Of a stretch of DNA of 64,000 bases, positions 1 through 11,800 are shown piece by piece. Source of the DNA: Actinostola sp. cb2023 (Eukaryota > Cnidaria > Anthozoa > Actiniaria > Actinostolidae); NCBI GenBank assembly GCA_033675265.1, contig JAUJYZ010001546.1, positions 1,391,010 to 1,455,009 of the forward strand. Reading direction: 5' to 3'. The position numbers and the translations under genes are program-made. Positions within the stretch are counted from its first letter, which is position 1. Each line of letters starts with the position of its first letter. The notes under the pieces were generated by a model that worked only from the letters and a program-made list of their open reading frames with translations, did no database searches and was not told the DNA's origin.

Positions 1-42
1 AGCAAGTGGTTCGAAGAACTCGAACACGAAGTGACCGACTGA
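1..42 (+). CDS. possible 3' end of a coding exon cut by the window edge
   Basis: Frame 1 reads SKWFEELEHEVTD followed by TGA. An AATAAA signal lies at 396-401 and no long ORF follows, which would fit a last exon plus a 3' UTR. Thirteen residues are too few to name a family, and chance is a real alternative. Confidence 0.2.
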   Translation, partial: SKWFEELEHEVTD

Positions 43-1343
43 GAAGCTGTTGTACAAAGTTGTAGCGTGTGGATGCAAATTAGCCGAAGACTTTCAAAGA
101 CATATTTTCGTCTAAACGGCATGCGCTATTTCGTCAGAAAGTGAATTCAATTTATTCTTGGATGTGGTTTTATAGTGGTATCTTGTAATTATCGTTGTGG
201 AGTTTGAAGACAAGGCTATTCAAAAACAAATTCGCTGAAACTGCATGATGAGCGACAGGACGAGTCACGAGTGAATCAAATTACAAATAAGATTGGTGAA
301 AGTAAGCGTGTTTGTTGTGCCTTTTCTCAGTGTTACCTAAAATGACTTAAAAATGGATTGTGAATATTTTTTGTGAGTCTGATTTGAAATATATTAATAA
401 AAACACGCTTCGTTCAAGTTTTGATGTTTAATTTACACACGCTTCACTGTCAATATATAAAAGTTGAGCAAAAATGACACAAAATTACTTTGTTTTTAAA
501 CATTCAGTGACCTTCTTACTGCGGTACTCAGTATTATGCGAACTCAGACATTCAAACAGTCGGCTGGACTTGTCAATTACTCTAGTAATCAAATTCAAAA
601 CTCAAACCGGAATTCAAAACTAAATACATATTCTTCGACCAAATGATCCGTAATTTAGCTCAAAATCATATTTGGTTTCCATTTGGTCAGTGGGTCTTCT
701 GACTTTTATTGAGAATCGCAGTAAGAGGTTTTTGACTGGTTGAAGTAAGCCGTGCTTTGAACCATCGGCATCAACATGACCATGTGCTCGCGAAGAACTA
801 TCGCTTTCAATGCACCTTACTTGACTTTAACTTTGATTTTCTAACGTTTCAGAGGTACAACGCTCCATAATACGTTTGTATTTCTCCGTGAAGTTAACAT
901 GAACTGATATTTCTGATCAGAAAACACGCGTTCACATTATCTATCCACGAAACTCTGCCACGAAACCGCCTGGCCATCACTTCAATTCAAATCCTGTAAG
1001 TTCACTTCGTTCGGGAAACGCAGTCTAGAATTTTAGGTCAAGGTTCAAAGTAGCGGCCTATGGAATCCCGGGAAGTTGTTGGTATGATAAAATTGTGAAT
1101 CAGACACAAAGAAAACTGGATAATCCTGACTTTTATTTGTACATTCATCTCTTCGGGTCTTTCGAAATTCCGCCATTTTATTTTTGACGTGAAACCGGAA
1201 ATGAAACCGCCATACTGGAAACGTTCTCTGATTGGTCAATTGACCTTCTTTCGCGGAAAATCTGTTCTAAAAATAACCACACTTGTGAAAACGCTGTGAC
1301 ATAGACCCAATATAGAGCATGGACGCTCCTACTTATGGACTCC
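43..1343. other. gene-free stretch
   Basis: No convincing coding frame or RNA gene is visible. It holds an AATAAA at 396-401. The segment around 235-310 resembles the repeat copy near 20850-20930 (shared words such as AAGATTGGTGAA and GTAAGCGTGT), so part of it is probably dispersed repeat. Confidence 0.4.
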
Positions 1344-3998
1344 TGGCTATATAACCCACCAAAAATGATCATTTTGGACCATTTTTCATGGGCTATATAA
1401 CCCACCAAAAATGATCATTTTGGACCATTTTTCATGGGCTATAACCCACCAACAATGATCATTTTGGACGATTTTTATGGACCATGATTTTTCATGTAAC
1501 CATTTTTATGGGCTATAACCCACCAACAATGATCATTTTGGACGATTTTTATGGGCTATAACCCACCAAAAATGATCATTGTTGACGATTTTTTTCACCA
1601 TTTTGCACCAACAATGATCTTTGTCGACGATTTTTTTTAACCCACCAAAAATGATCATTGTCGACATTTTTTTTTCATGGACCATTTTTCTATAACCCAC
1701 CAAAAATGATCATGTGGACGATTTTTCACCATTTTTCATTTCACCCACCAAAAATGATCATTTTTGGGCTATAACCCACCATGATTTTATAACCCACCAG
1801 ATCATTTTGGACGATTTTTGACCATTTTTCATGGGCTATAACCCACCAAAAAAATCAATGATCAATTTTCATCATGGGCTATTGACGACCATTTTTCATG
1901 GGCTATAACCCACCCAATGATTTTGGACGATTTTTGACATTTTTTATAACCCAAAAATGATCATTTTGGACGATTTTTGACCATTTTTTTAACCCACCAA
2001 AAATGGGATTTTTGACCATTTTTATGGGCTGTAACCCACCAAAAAATGATCATTTTTGACCGACGATTTTTAACCCACCAAAAATGACCATTTTTCATGG
2101 GCTATAACCCACCAAAAATGATCATGACGATTTTGGACCATTTTTCACCACCAAAATGGGACGATTTTTATAACCCACCAAAAATGATCATTTTCGATTT
2201 TTGGACCATTTTTCATGGGCTATAACCCACCAAAAATGATCATTTTGGACGATTTATGGGCTATAACCCCACCAAAATGATCATTTTGGACGACCATTTT
2301 TTCATGGCTGTAACCCACCAAAAATGATTTTTGGACATCATGGGCTATAACCCACCAAAAAATCATTTTGGAATGATCATTTTGGACGATTTTGGACCAT
2401 TTTTCATGGGCTATAACCCACCCATTTTTGACCAAATAACCCACCAAAAAATGATCATTTTGGACGATTTTTCACCATTTTTCATGCACCACCAAAAATG
2501 ATCATTTTGACGATTTTTTTTGACCATTTTTCATGGGCTATAACCCACCAAAAAACACCATCATTTTGGACCAAAATGGGCATTATCACCAAAAATGTCG
2601 ACGATTTTTCACCATTTTTCATTTTTTGGGCACCCACCAAAATGATCATTTTTGGAATTTTTTGGACCATTTTTCATGGGCTATATATAACCCACCAAAA
2701 ATGATCATTTTGGACGATTTTTTGACCATTTTTCATGGGCTATAACCCACCAAAAATGATCATTTTGGACGATTTTTGACCATTTTTCATGTAACCCACC
2801 AAAAAAATGATTATTTTACGATTTTTGACCATTTTTCATGGGCTGTAACCCACCAAAAATGATCATTTTGGACGATTTTTATGGGACCATTTTTCATGGG
2901 CTATAACCCACCAAAAAAGATCATTTTTTTGGACGATTTTTGACCATTTTTCATGTATAACCCACCAAAAATGATTATTTTTACGATTTTTGACCATTTT
3001 TCATGGGCTGTAACCCACCAAAACTGATCAATTTGGACGATTTTTGACCATTTTTCATGGGCTATAACCCACCAAAAATGATCATTGTCGACGATTTTTG
3101 ACCATTTTTCATTTTAACCTATAACCCACCAAAAATGATTATTTTTTACGATTTTTGACCATTTTTCATGGGCTGTAACCCACCAAAAATGATCATTTTG
3201 GACGATTTATGGGCTATAACCCACCAAAAAAGATCATTTTGGACGATTTTTGACCATTTTTCATGTAACCCACCAAAAATGATTATTTTACGATTTTTGA
3301 CCATTTTTCATGGGCTGTAACCCACCAAAAATGATCATTTTGGACGATGTTTCACCATCAGTTTTCATTTTTCACCAAAAATGATCATTTTGGACGATGT
3401 TTCACCATTTTTCATTTTTCACCAAAAATGATCATTTTAGACCATTTTTCATGGGCTATAACCCCCCAACAATGATCATTTTGGACGATTTATGGGCTAT
3501 AACCCACCCAAAATGATCATTTTGGACGATGTTTGACCATTTTTCATGTAACCCACCAACAATGATCATTTTGGACGATTTATGGGCTATAACCCACCAA
3601 AAATGATCATTGTTGACGATTTTTCACCATTTTGCACCAACAATGATCTTTGTCGACGATTTTTCACCATTTTTCATGGGCTATAACCCACCAAAAATGA
3701 TCATTTTGGACCATTTTTCATGGGCTATAACCCACCAACAATTATCATTTTGGACGATTTTGGACCATTTTTCATGGGCTATAACCCACCAAAAATGATC
3801 ATTTTGGACCATTTTTCATGGGCTATAACCCACCAACAATGATCATTTTGGACCATTTTTCATGGGCTATAACCCACCAACAATGATCATTTTGGACGAT
3901 TTTTGACCATTTTTCATGGGCTATAACCCACCAAAAATGATCATTGTCGACGATTTTTGACCATTTCGCTGCAAGAGCTATAGCCCACCAAAAATTAA
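1344..3998. repeat. degenerate ~54-bp tandem array (GGGCTATAACCCACCAAAAA...)
   Basis: About 50 diverged units made of three blocks: GGGCTATAACCCACCA, AAAATGATCATTTTGGACGA, and TTTTTGACCATTTTTCAT. Blocks are often dropped or doubled, so unit length varies from roughly 30 to 60 bp. Two blocks are self-complementary (GGGCTATAACCC nearly, ATGATCAT perfectly). The short ORFs here on both strands have repetitive translations and are shadows of the repeat. Confidence 0.9.
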
Positions 3999-4400
3999 CA
4001 TTTTATATATTCTATATAGGTATTCGTCCCCGAATAGGGTTTGGTTTTTGAACCTCCAGATCCTTAAATTGGGTACCATATTTGCTTTTACACCATAAAA
4101 TAAAATATTCCGATCTTTTTAAAATTTGGGTAGACACATTTTTTATTTTGACTAAAAAATCCGCTAGCGTAACAGTCAGCGTATGTACTTCTGATATTAG
4201 CGATTTCCAAAGGAATAGTATTGACTTTTTCCTTAAATTGGGTCTATATTTTAGTGACAAATCCTTGGAAAGGGTATGAATTTTCGAATTCTTCAACCTT
4301 GAATAGGGTCAGGGTTTGGACATCCCGGGGGCACACCCCTATCCTAAATTTCCGGGAGTACCCTCCCCCCCGGGCATTTTGAACGATTTCTGACCATTTT
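3999..4400. repeat. dispersed-element remnant ending in GGGAGTACCCTCCCCCC
   Basis: Contains 'AATAGGGT..GGTTTTTGAAC' near 4030 and 'AATAGGGTCAGGGTTTGGAC' near 4302, and ends in GGGAGTACCCTCCCCCCCGGG near 4352-4373. G/C-run plus TACTC ends of this type recur at 28.95, 42.37, 63.04 and 63.63 kb. The tandem array resumes for one partial unit at 4376-4430. No coding sequence is seen. Confidence 0.4.
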
Positions 4401-4607
4401 ACATGGTATATATAACCCACCCATTTTGCATGGGCTATTCCACGCGGCATCATACAACACAGGAACTCTGTCAAGATTAGTGTGCCCTAAGAAAGGAAGG
4501 CCATCAAATGGACGTCCGTCGAATGGATATGGTGCCCATTAGAAATAGTTAGTCTGGATGAGATTACTTGTAACTAAAACGTGTTTCGTGGCATGTCAGT
4601 AATGTCT

Positions 4608-4683
4608 CATTCTCGTATCCAGGGCCCACTCGTCATTTGGTTGGTTGTGACCAAATGAGGAGTGGGCTCTGGGTACGAGAATG
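4608..4683. mobile_element. 76-bp palindromic MITE with 10-bp target duplication
   Basis: The two halves are inverted repeats beginning CATTCTCGTA. The element is flanked by the direct repeat AGTAATGTCT at 4598-4607 and 4684-4693. A 9-10 bp duplication fits a Mutator-like integrase. A related, partial copy lies at 29466-29512. Confidence 0.75.
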
Positions 4684-4693
4684 AGTAATGTCT

Positions 4694-5023
4694 GTGAAAA
4701 ATAAATACTGATCAGAATAAAACGGCTTAAAAGTGAAGATCAGTTGTGATGATTTATTGAATTTATTTTTTTATTTTATTGTTTTGAAATTAAGATCTTA
4801 AAGTAATGTTCACGTGTCTTGGTTCCAGTGTCTTACACCCAGCAAACAGCAAAGCACCTGATACAAGATCAGCGTGTTTGCTTCGTTTTGTAATTATTTC
4901 TAAGCTAAACTATACAAATCGTCTATTTTGTTTCAACAAGGTTTCAAACATTTGTTACTAAAACGTTGCTACTGATATTTTGTTAAATGTTTATCACAGG
5001 CTTACCAAACTCAAGGTGGGGTT
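4694..5023. other. AT-rich stretch, nothing recognised
   Basis: AT-rich sequence with no open frame, RNA gene or clear repeat. Confidence 0.3.
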
Positions 5024-5302
5024 CCTGTGTTGGTTGGTTGGGGTTCCTGTGGTGAGTTCTGTTCGCTAAACCATGTGAATTTGCCGTTTTTAGGTCAGTG
5101 AAATGTTAAAGAGTTTTCAGGAGGTTTTAGTTTCCAATAAAGTGTCAAACAGCTGAAAAGAAGGATGACTAAAGTTTGTTTTGACCCTTTATTGGAAACT
5201 AAAACTTCTTGAAAACCCTTGAACATTTCAACCTAAAAACGGCAAATTCACATGGTTTAGCGAACAGAACTCACCACAGGAACCCCAACCAACCAACACA
5301 GG
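5024..5302. repeat. foldback element (~280-bp imperfect palindrome)
   Basis: The left arm starts CCTGTGTTGGTTGGTTGGGG (5024-5043) and the right arm ends with its complement (5283-5302). Pairing continues inward through GTTCGCTAAACCATGTG and TTTCCAATAAAG. ORFs in the arms are shadows. Confidence 0.8.
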
Positions 5303-5469
5303 AAAGAATTTCATACAAGCACTTTTCACAACATTCCATGTCATCCGAGTAGACCTGTAGCATTCCACTGTTTCCTTGGAAAACTCCATTTCAGGACTTC
5401 TCTGTGTGAAATCCCATTTTGTTCCGTTCCAGATTCCTGATTTTATCTCTGGGATCACTTGCGGTCCTC

Positions 5470-5589
5470 TCTGGGTTCATTTGCGGGCCAAAAGGTCGGT
5501 CGCGCGCGCGCGCGCTGCCATGACTTGGAGTTTTTCCGCATGTTTTGTTGTTGTTGCCGTCATGAAAATGGCGGAGCAAAAGCAGGAGA
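5470..5589 (+). promoter_or_regulatory. CpG-rich leader with AAAATGGCGG motif
   Basis: A (CG)n-rich segment (about 5500-5516) precedes AAAATGGCGG at 5565-5574, which resembles the YY1-type element of many animal promoters. The ATG inside that motif reaches a stop within eleven codons, so it would act as a short upstream ORF before the start at 5590. The promoter role is inferred from position and composition only. Confidence 0.35.
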
Positions 5590-5750
5590 ATGCTAGCTAA
5601 GAAGGCTAAACGACGACAAAACTTTTCAGAGAAGGAAGTATCAGTTTTAGTTGAAGAAACACAGACAAACATTTGTCTACTTCAAAGCAAGTTTTCTTCA
5701 ACGGTTACAAATGCAAAAAAAGATGAGCTGTGGGGGTTAATAACAGAAAA
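5590..5750 (+). CDS. first exon of a Myb/SANT-like DNA-binding protein
   Basis: ATG at 5590 opens 53 codons. After a basic start (AKKAKRRQNF) come SEKEVSVLVEE, then FSSTVTNAKKDELWGLITEK. The spacing of E/V/L residues, the 'TN..K...W..I' signature and the N-terminal basic patch fit the Myb/SANT-like domain found in NAIF1 and in the second protein of Harbinger transposons. The frame runs to GAAAA|GTAAAT, a usable 5' splice site after two bases of a Lys codon; without splicing it stops at once (54 residues). The next exon is not visible: a 13.4-kb satellite begins about 66 bp downstream. It could be a host gene, a Harbinger relic, or a fragment stranded beside the array. The domain call is from pattern recognition. 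Confidence 0.6.
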
Positions 5751-5816
5751 GTAAATGTATTTTCTAACGGTTTGGAATGCACATTTAATAGCACGGTATG
5801 TTGTGTCAAGGCGTTG

Positions 5817-8800
5817 TCAGTGTCACACTGCTACCTTAGGGAATATTAAAGGAGTATATAATGAATAGTTCAGTTAGTTGATCAGTGTCACACTGCTACC
5901 TTAGGGAATATTAAAGGAGTATATAATGAATAGTTCAGTTAGTTGATCAGTGTCACACTGCTACCTTAGGGAATATTAAAGGAGTATATAATGAATAGTT
6001 CAGTTAGTTGATCAGTGTCACACTGCTACCTTAGGGAATATTAAAGGAGTATATAATGAATAGTTCAGTTAGTTGATCAGTGTCACACTGCTACCTTAGG
6101 GAATATTAAAGGAGTATATAATGAATAGTTCAGTTAGTTGATCAGTGTCACACTGCTACCTTAGGGAATATTAAAGGAGTATATAATGAATAGTTCAGTT
6201 AGTTGATCAGTGTCACACTGCTACCTTAGGGAATATTAAAGGAGTATATAATGAATAGTTCAGTTAGTTGATCAGTGTCACACTGCTACCTTAGGGAATA
6301 TTAAAGGAGTATATCTTAATGAATAGTTCAGTTAGTTGATCAGTGTCACACTGCTACCTTAGGGAATATTAAAGGAGTATATAATGAATAGTTCAGTTAG
6401 TTGATCAGTGTCACACTGCTACCTTAGGGAATATTAAAGGAGTATATCTTAATGAATAGTTCAGTTAGTTGATCAGTGTCACACTGCTACCTTAGGGAAT
6501 ATTAAAGGAGTATATAATGAATAGTTCAGTTAGTTGATCAGTGTCACACTGCTACCTTAGGGAATGTTAAAGGAGTATATAATGAATAGTTCAGTTAGTT
6601 GATCAGTGTCACACTGCTACCTTAGGGAATATTAAAGGAGTATATAATGAATAGTTCAGTTAGTTGATCAGTGTCACACTGCTACCTTAGGGAATATTAA
6701 AGGAGTATATAATGAATAGTTCAGTTAGTTGCATGATCAGTGTCACACTGCTACCTTAGGGAATATTAAAGGAGTATATAATGAATAGTTCAGTTAGTTG
6801 ATCAGTGTCACACTGCTACCTTAGGGAATATTAAAGGAGTATATAATGAATAGTTCAGTTAGTTGATCAGTGTCACACTGCTACCTTAGGGAATATTAAA
6901 GGAGTATATAATGAATAGTTCAGTTAGTTGATCAGTGTCACACTGCTACCTTAGGGAATATTAAAGGAGTATATAATGAATAGTTCAGTTAGTTGATCAG
7001 TGTCACACTGCTACCTTAGGGAATATTAAAGGAGTATATAATGAATAGTTCAGTTAGTTGATCAGTGTCACACTGCTACCTTAGGGAATATTAAAGGAGT
7101 ATATAATGAATAGTTCAGTTAGTTGATCAGTGTCACACTGCTACCTTAGGGAATATTAAAGGAGTATATAATGAATAGTTCAGTTAGTTGATCAGTGTCA
7201 CACTGCTACCTTAGGGAATATTAAAGGAGTATATAATGAATAGTTCAGTTAGTTGATCAGTGTCACACTGCTACCTTAGGGAATATTAAAGGAGTATATA
7301 ATGAATAGTTCAGTTAGTTGATCAGTGTCACACTGCTACCTTAGGGAATATTAAAGGAGTATATAATGAATAGTTCAGTTAGTTGATCAGTGTCACACTG
7401 CTACCTTAGGGAATATTAAAGGAGTATATAATGAATAGTTCAGTTAGTTGATCAGTGTCACACTGCTACCTTAGGGAATATTAAAGGAGTATATCTTAAT
7501 GAATAGTTCAGTTAGTTGATCAGTGTCACACTGCTACCTTAGGGAATATTAAAGGAGTATATAATGAATAGTTCAGTTAGTTGATCAGTGTCACACTGCT
7601 ACCTTAGGGAATATTAAAGGAGTATATAATGAATAGTTCAGTTAGTTGATCAGTGTCACACTGCTACCTTAGGGAATATTAAAGGAGTATATAATGAATA
7701 GTTCAGTTAGTTGATCAGTGTCACACTGCTACCTTAGGGAATATTAAAGGAGTATATAATGAATAGTTCAGTTAGTTGATCAGTGTCACACTGCTACCTT
7801 AGGGAATATTAAAGGAGTATATAATGAATAGTTCAGTTAGTTGATCAGTGTCACACTGCTACCTTAGGGAATATTAAAGGAGTATATAATGAATAGTTCA
7901 GTTAGTTGATCAGTGTCACACTGCTACCTTAGGGAATATTAAAGGAGTATATAATGAATAGTTCAGTTAGTTGATCAGTGTCACACTGCTACCTTAGGGA
8001 ATATTAAAGGAGTATATAATGAATAGTTCAGTTAGTTGATCAGTGTCACACTGCTACCTTAGGGAATATTAAAGGAGTATATAATGAATAGTTCAGTTAG
8101 TTGATCAGTGTCACACTGCTACCTTAGGGAATATTAAAGGAGTATATAATGAATAGTTCAGTTAGTTGATCAGTGTCACACTGCTACCTTAGGGAATATT
8201 AAAGGAGTATATAATGAATAGTTCAGTTAGTTGATCAGTGTCACACTGCTACCTTAGGGAATATTAAAGGAGTATCTTAATGAATAGTTCAGTTAGTTGA
8301 TCAGTGTCACACTGCTACCTTAGGGAATATTAAAGGAGTATATAATGAATAGTTCAGTTAGTTGATCAGTGTCACACTGCTACCTTAGGGAATATTAAAG
8401 GAGTATAATAATGAATAGTTCAGTTAGTTGATCAGTGTCACACTGCTACCTTAGGGAATATTAAAGGAGTATATAATGAATAGTTCAGTTAGTTGCATGA
8501 TCAGTGTCACACTGCTACCTTAGGGAATATTAAAGGAGTATATAATGAATAGTTCAGTTAGTTGATCAGTGTCACACTGCTACCTTAGGGAATATTAAAG
8601 GAGTATATAATGAATAGTTCAGTTAGTTGATCAGTGTCACACTGCTACCTTAGGGAATATTAAAGGAGTATATAATGAATAGTTCAGTTAGTTGATCAGT
8701 GTCACACTGCTACCTTAGGGAATATTAAAGGAGTATATAATGAATAGTTCAGTTAGTTGATCAGTGTCACACTGCTACCTTAGGGAATATTAAAGGAGTA

Positions 8801-11800
8801 TATAATGAATAGTTCAGTTAGTTGATCAGTGTCACACTGCTACCTTAGGGAATATTAAAGGAGTATATAATGAATAGTTCAGTTAGTTGATCAGTGTCAC
8901 ACTGCTACCTTAGGGAATATTAAAGGAGTATATAATGAATAGTTCAGTTAGTTGATCAGTGTCACACTGCTACCTTAGGGAATATTAAAGGAGTATATAA
9001 TGAATAGTTCAGTTAGTTGATCAGTGTCACACTGCTACCTTAGGGAATATTAAAGGAGTATATAATGAATAGTTCAGTTAGTTGATCAGTGTCACACTGC
9101 TACCTTAGGGAATATTAAAGGAGTATATAATGAATAGTTCAGTTAGTTGATCAGTGTCACACTGCTACCTTAGGGAATATTAAAGGAGTATATAATGAAT
9201 AGTTCAGTTAGTTGATCAGTGTCACACTGCTACCTTAGGGAATATTAAAGGAGTATATAATGAATAGTTCAGTTAGTTGATCAGTGTCACACTGCTACCT
9301 TAGGGAATATTAAAGGAGTATATAATGAATAGTTCAGTTAGTTGATCAGTGTCACACTGCTACCTTAGGGAATATTAAAGGAGTATATAATGAATAGTTC
9401 AGTTAGTTGATCAGTGTCACACTGCTACCTTAGGGAATATTAAAGGAGTATATAATGAATAGTTCAGTTAGTTGATCAGTGTCACACTGCTACCTTAGGG
9501 AATATTAAAGGAGTATATAATGAATAGTTCAGTTAGTTGATCAGTGTCACACTGCTACCTTAGGGAATATTAAAGGAGTATATAATGAATAGTTCAGTTA
9601 GTTGATCAGTGTCACACTGCTACCTTAGGGAATATTAAAGGAGTATATAATGAATAGTTCAGTTAGTTGATCAGTGTCACACTGCTACCTTAGGGAATAT
9701 TAAAGGAGTATATAATGAATAGTTCAGTTAGTTGATCAGTGTCACACTGCTACCTTAGGGAATATTAAAGGAGTATATAATGAATAGTTCAGTTAGTTGA
9801 TCAGTGTCACACTGCTACCTTAGGGAATATTAAAGGAGTATATAATGAATAGTTCAGTTAGTTGATCAGTGTCACACTGCTACCTTAGGGAATATTAAAG
9901 GAGTATATAATGAATAGTTCAGTTAGTTGATCAGTGTCACACTGCTACCTTAGGGAATATTAAAGGAGTATATAATGAATAGTTCAGTTAGTTGATCAGT
10001 GTCACACTGCTACCTTAGGGAATATTAAAGGAGTATATAATGAATAGTTCAGTTAGTTGATCAGTGTCACACTGCTACCTTAGGGAATATTAAAGGAGTA
10101 TATAATGAATAGTTCAGTTAGTTGATCAGTGTCACACTGCTACCTTAGGGAATATTAAAGGAGTATATAATGAATAGTTCAGTTAGTTGATCAGTGTCAC
10201 ACTGCTACCTTAGGGAATATTAAAGGAGTATATAATGAATAGTTCAGTTAGTTGATCAGTGTCACACTGCTACCTTAGGGAATATTAAAGGAGTATATAA
10301 TGAATAGTTCAGTTAGTTGATCAGTGTCACACTGCTACCTTAGGGAATATTAAAGGAGTATATAATGAATAGTTCAGTTAGTTGATCAGTGTCACACTGC
10401 TACCTTAGGGAATATTAAAGGAGTATATAATGAATAGTTCAGTTAGTTGATCAGTGTCACACTGCTACCTTAGGGAATATTAAAGGAGTATATATCTTAA
10501 TGAATAGTTCAGTTAGTTGATCAGTGTCACACTGCTACCTTAGGGAATATTAAAGGAGTATATAATGAATAGTTCAGTTAGTTGATCAGTGTCACACTGC
10601 TACCTTAGGGAATATTAAAGGAGTATATAATGAATAGTTCAGTTAGTTGATCAGTGTCACACTGCTACCTTAGGGAATATTAAAGGAGTATATAATGAAT
10701 AGTTCAGTTAGTTGATCAGTGTCACACTGCTACCTTAGGGAATATTAAAGGAGTATATAATGAATAGTTCAGTTAGTTGATCAGTGTCACACTGCTACCT
10801 TAGGGAATATTAAAGGAGTATATAATGAATAGTTCAGTTAGTTGATCAGTGTCACACTGCTACCTTAGGGAATATTAAAAGGAGTATATAATGAATAGTT
10901 CAGTTAGTTGATCAGTGTCACACTGCTACCTTAGGGAATATTAAAGGAGTATATAATGAATAGTTCAGTTAGTTGATCAGTGTCACACTGCTACCTTAGG
11001 GAATATTAAAGGAGTATATAATGAATAGTTCAGTTAGTTGATCAGTGTCACACTGCTACCTTAGGGAATATTAAAGGAGTATATAATGAATAGTTCAGTT
11101 AGTTGATCAGTGTCACACTGCTACCTTAGGGAATATTAAAGGAGTATATAATGAATAGTTCAGTTAGTTGATCAGTGTCACACTGCTACCTTAGGGAATA
11201 TTAAAGGAGTATATAATGAATAGTTCAGTTAGTTGATCAGTGTCACACTGCTACCTTAGGGAATATTAAAGGAGTATATAATGAATAGTTCAGTTAGTTG
11301 ATCAGTGTCACACTGCTACCTTAGGGAATATTAAAGGAGTATATAATGAATAGTTCAGTTAGTTGATCAGTGTCACACTGCTACCTTAGGGAATATTAAA
11401 GGAGTATATAATGAATAGTTCAGTTAGTTGATCAGTGTCACACTGCTACCTTAGGGAATATTAAAGGAGTATATAATGAATAGTTCAGTTAGTTGATCAG
11501 TGTCACACTGCTACCTTAGGGAATATTAAAGGAGTATATAATGAATAGTTCAGTTAGTTGATCAGTGTCACACTGCTACCTTAGGGAATATTAAAGGAGT
11601 ATATAATGAATAGTTCAGTTAGTTGATCAGTGTCACACTGCTACCTTAGGGAATATTAAAGGAGTATATAATGAATAGTTCAGTTAGTTGATCAGTGTCA
11701 CACTGCTACCTTAGGGAATATTAAAGGAGTATATAATGAATAGTTCAGTTAGTTGATCAGTGTCACACTGCTACCTTAGGGAATATTAAAGGAGTATATA

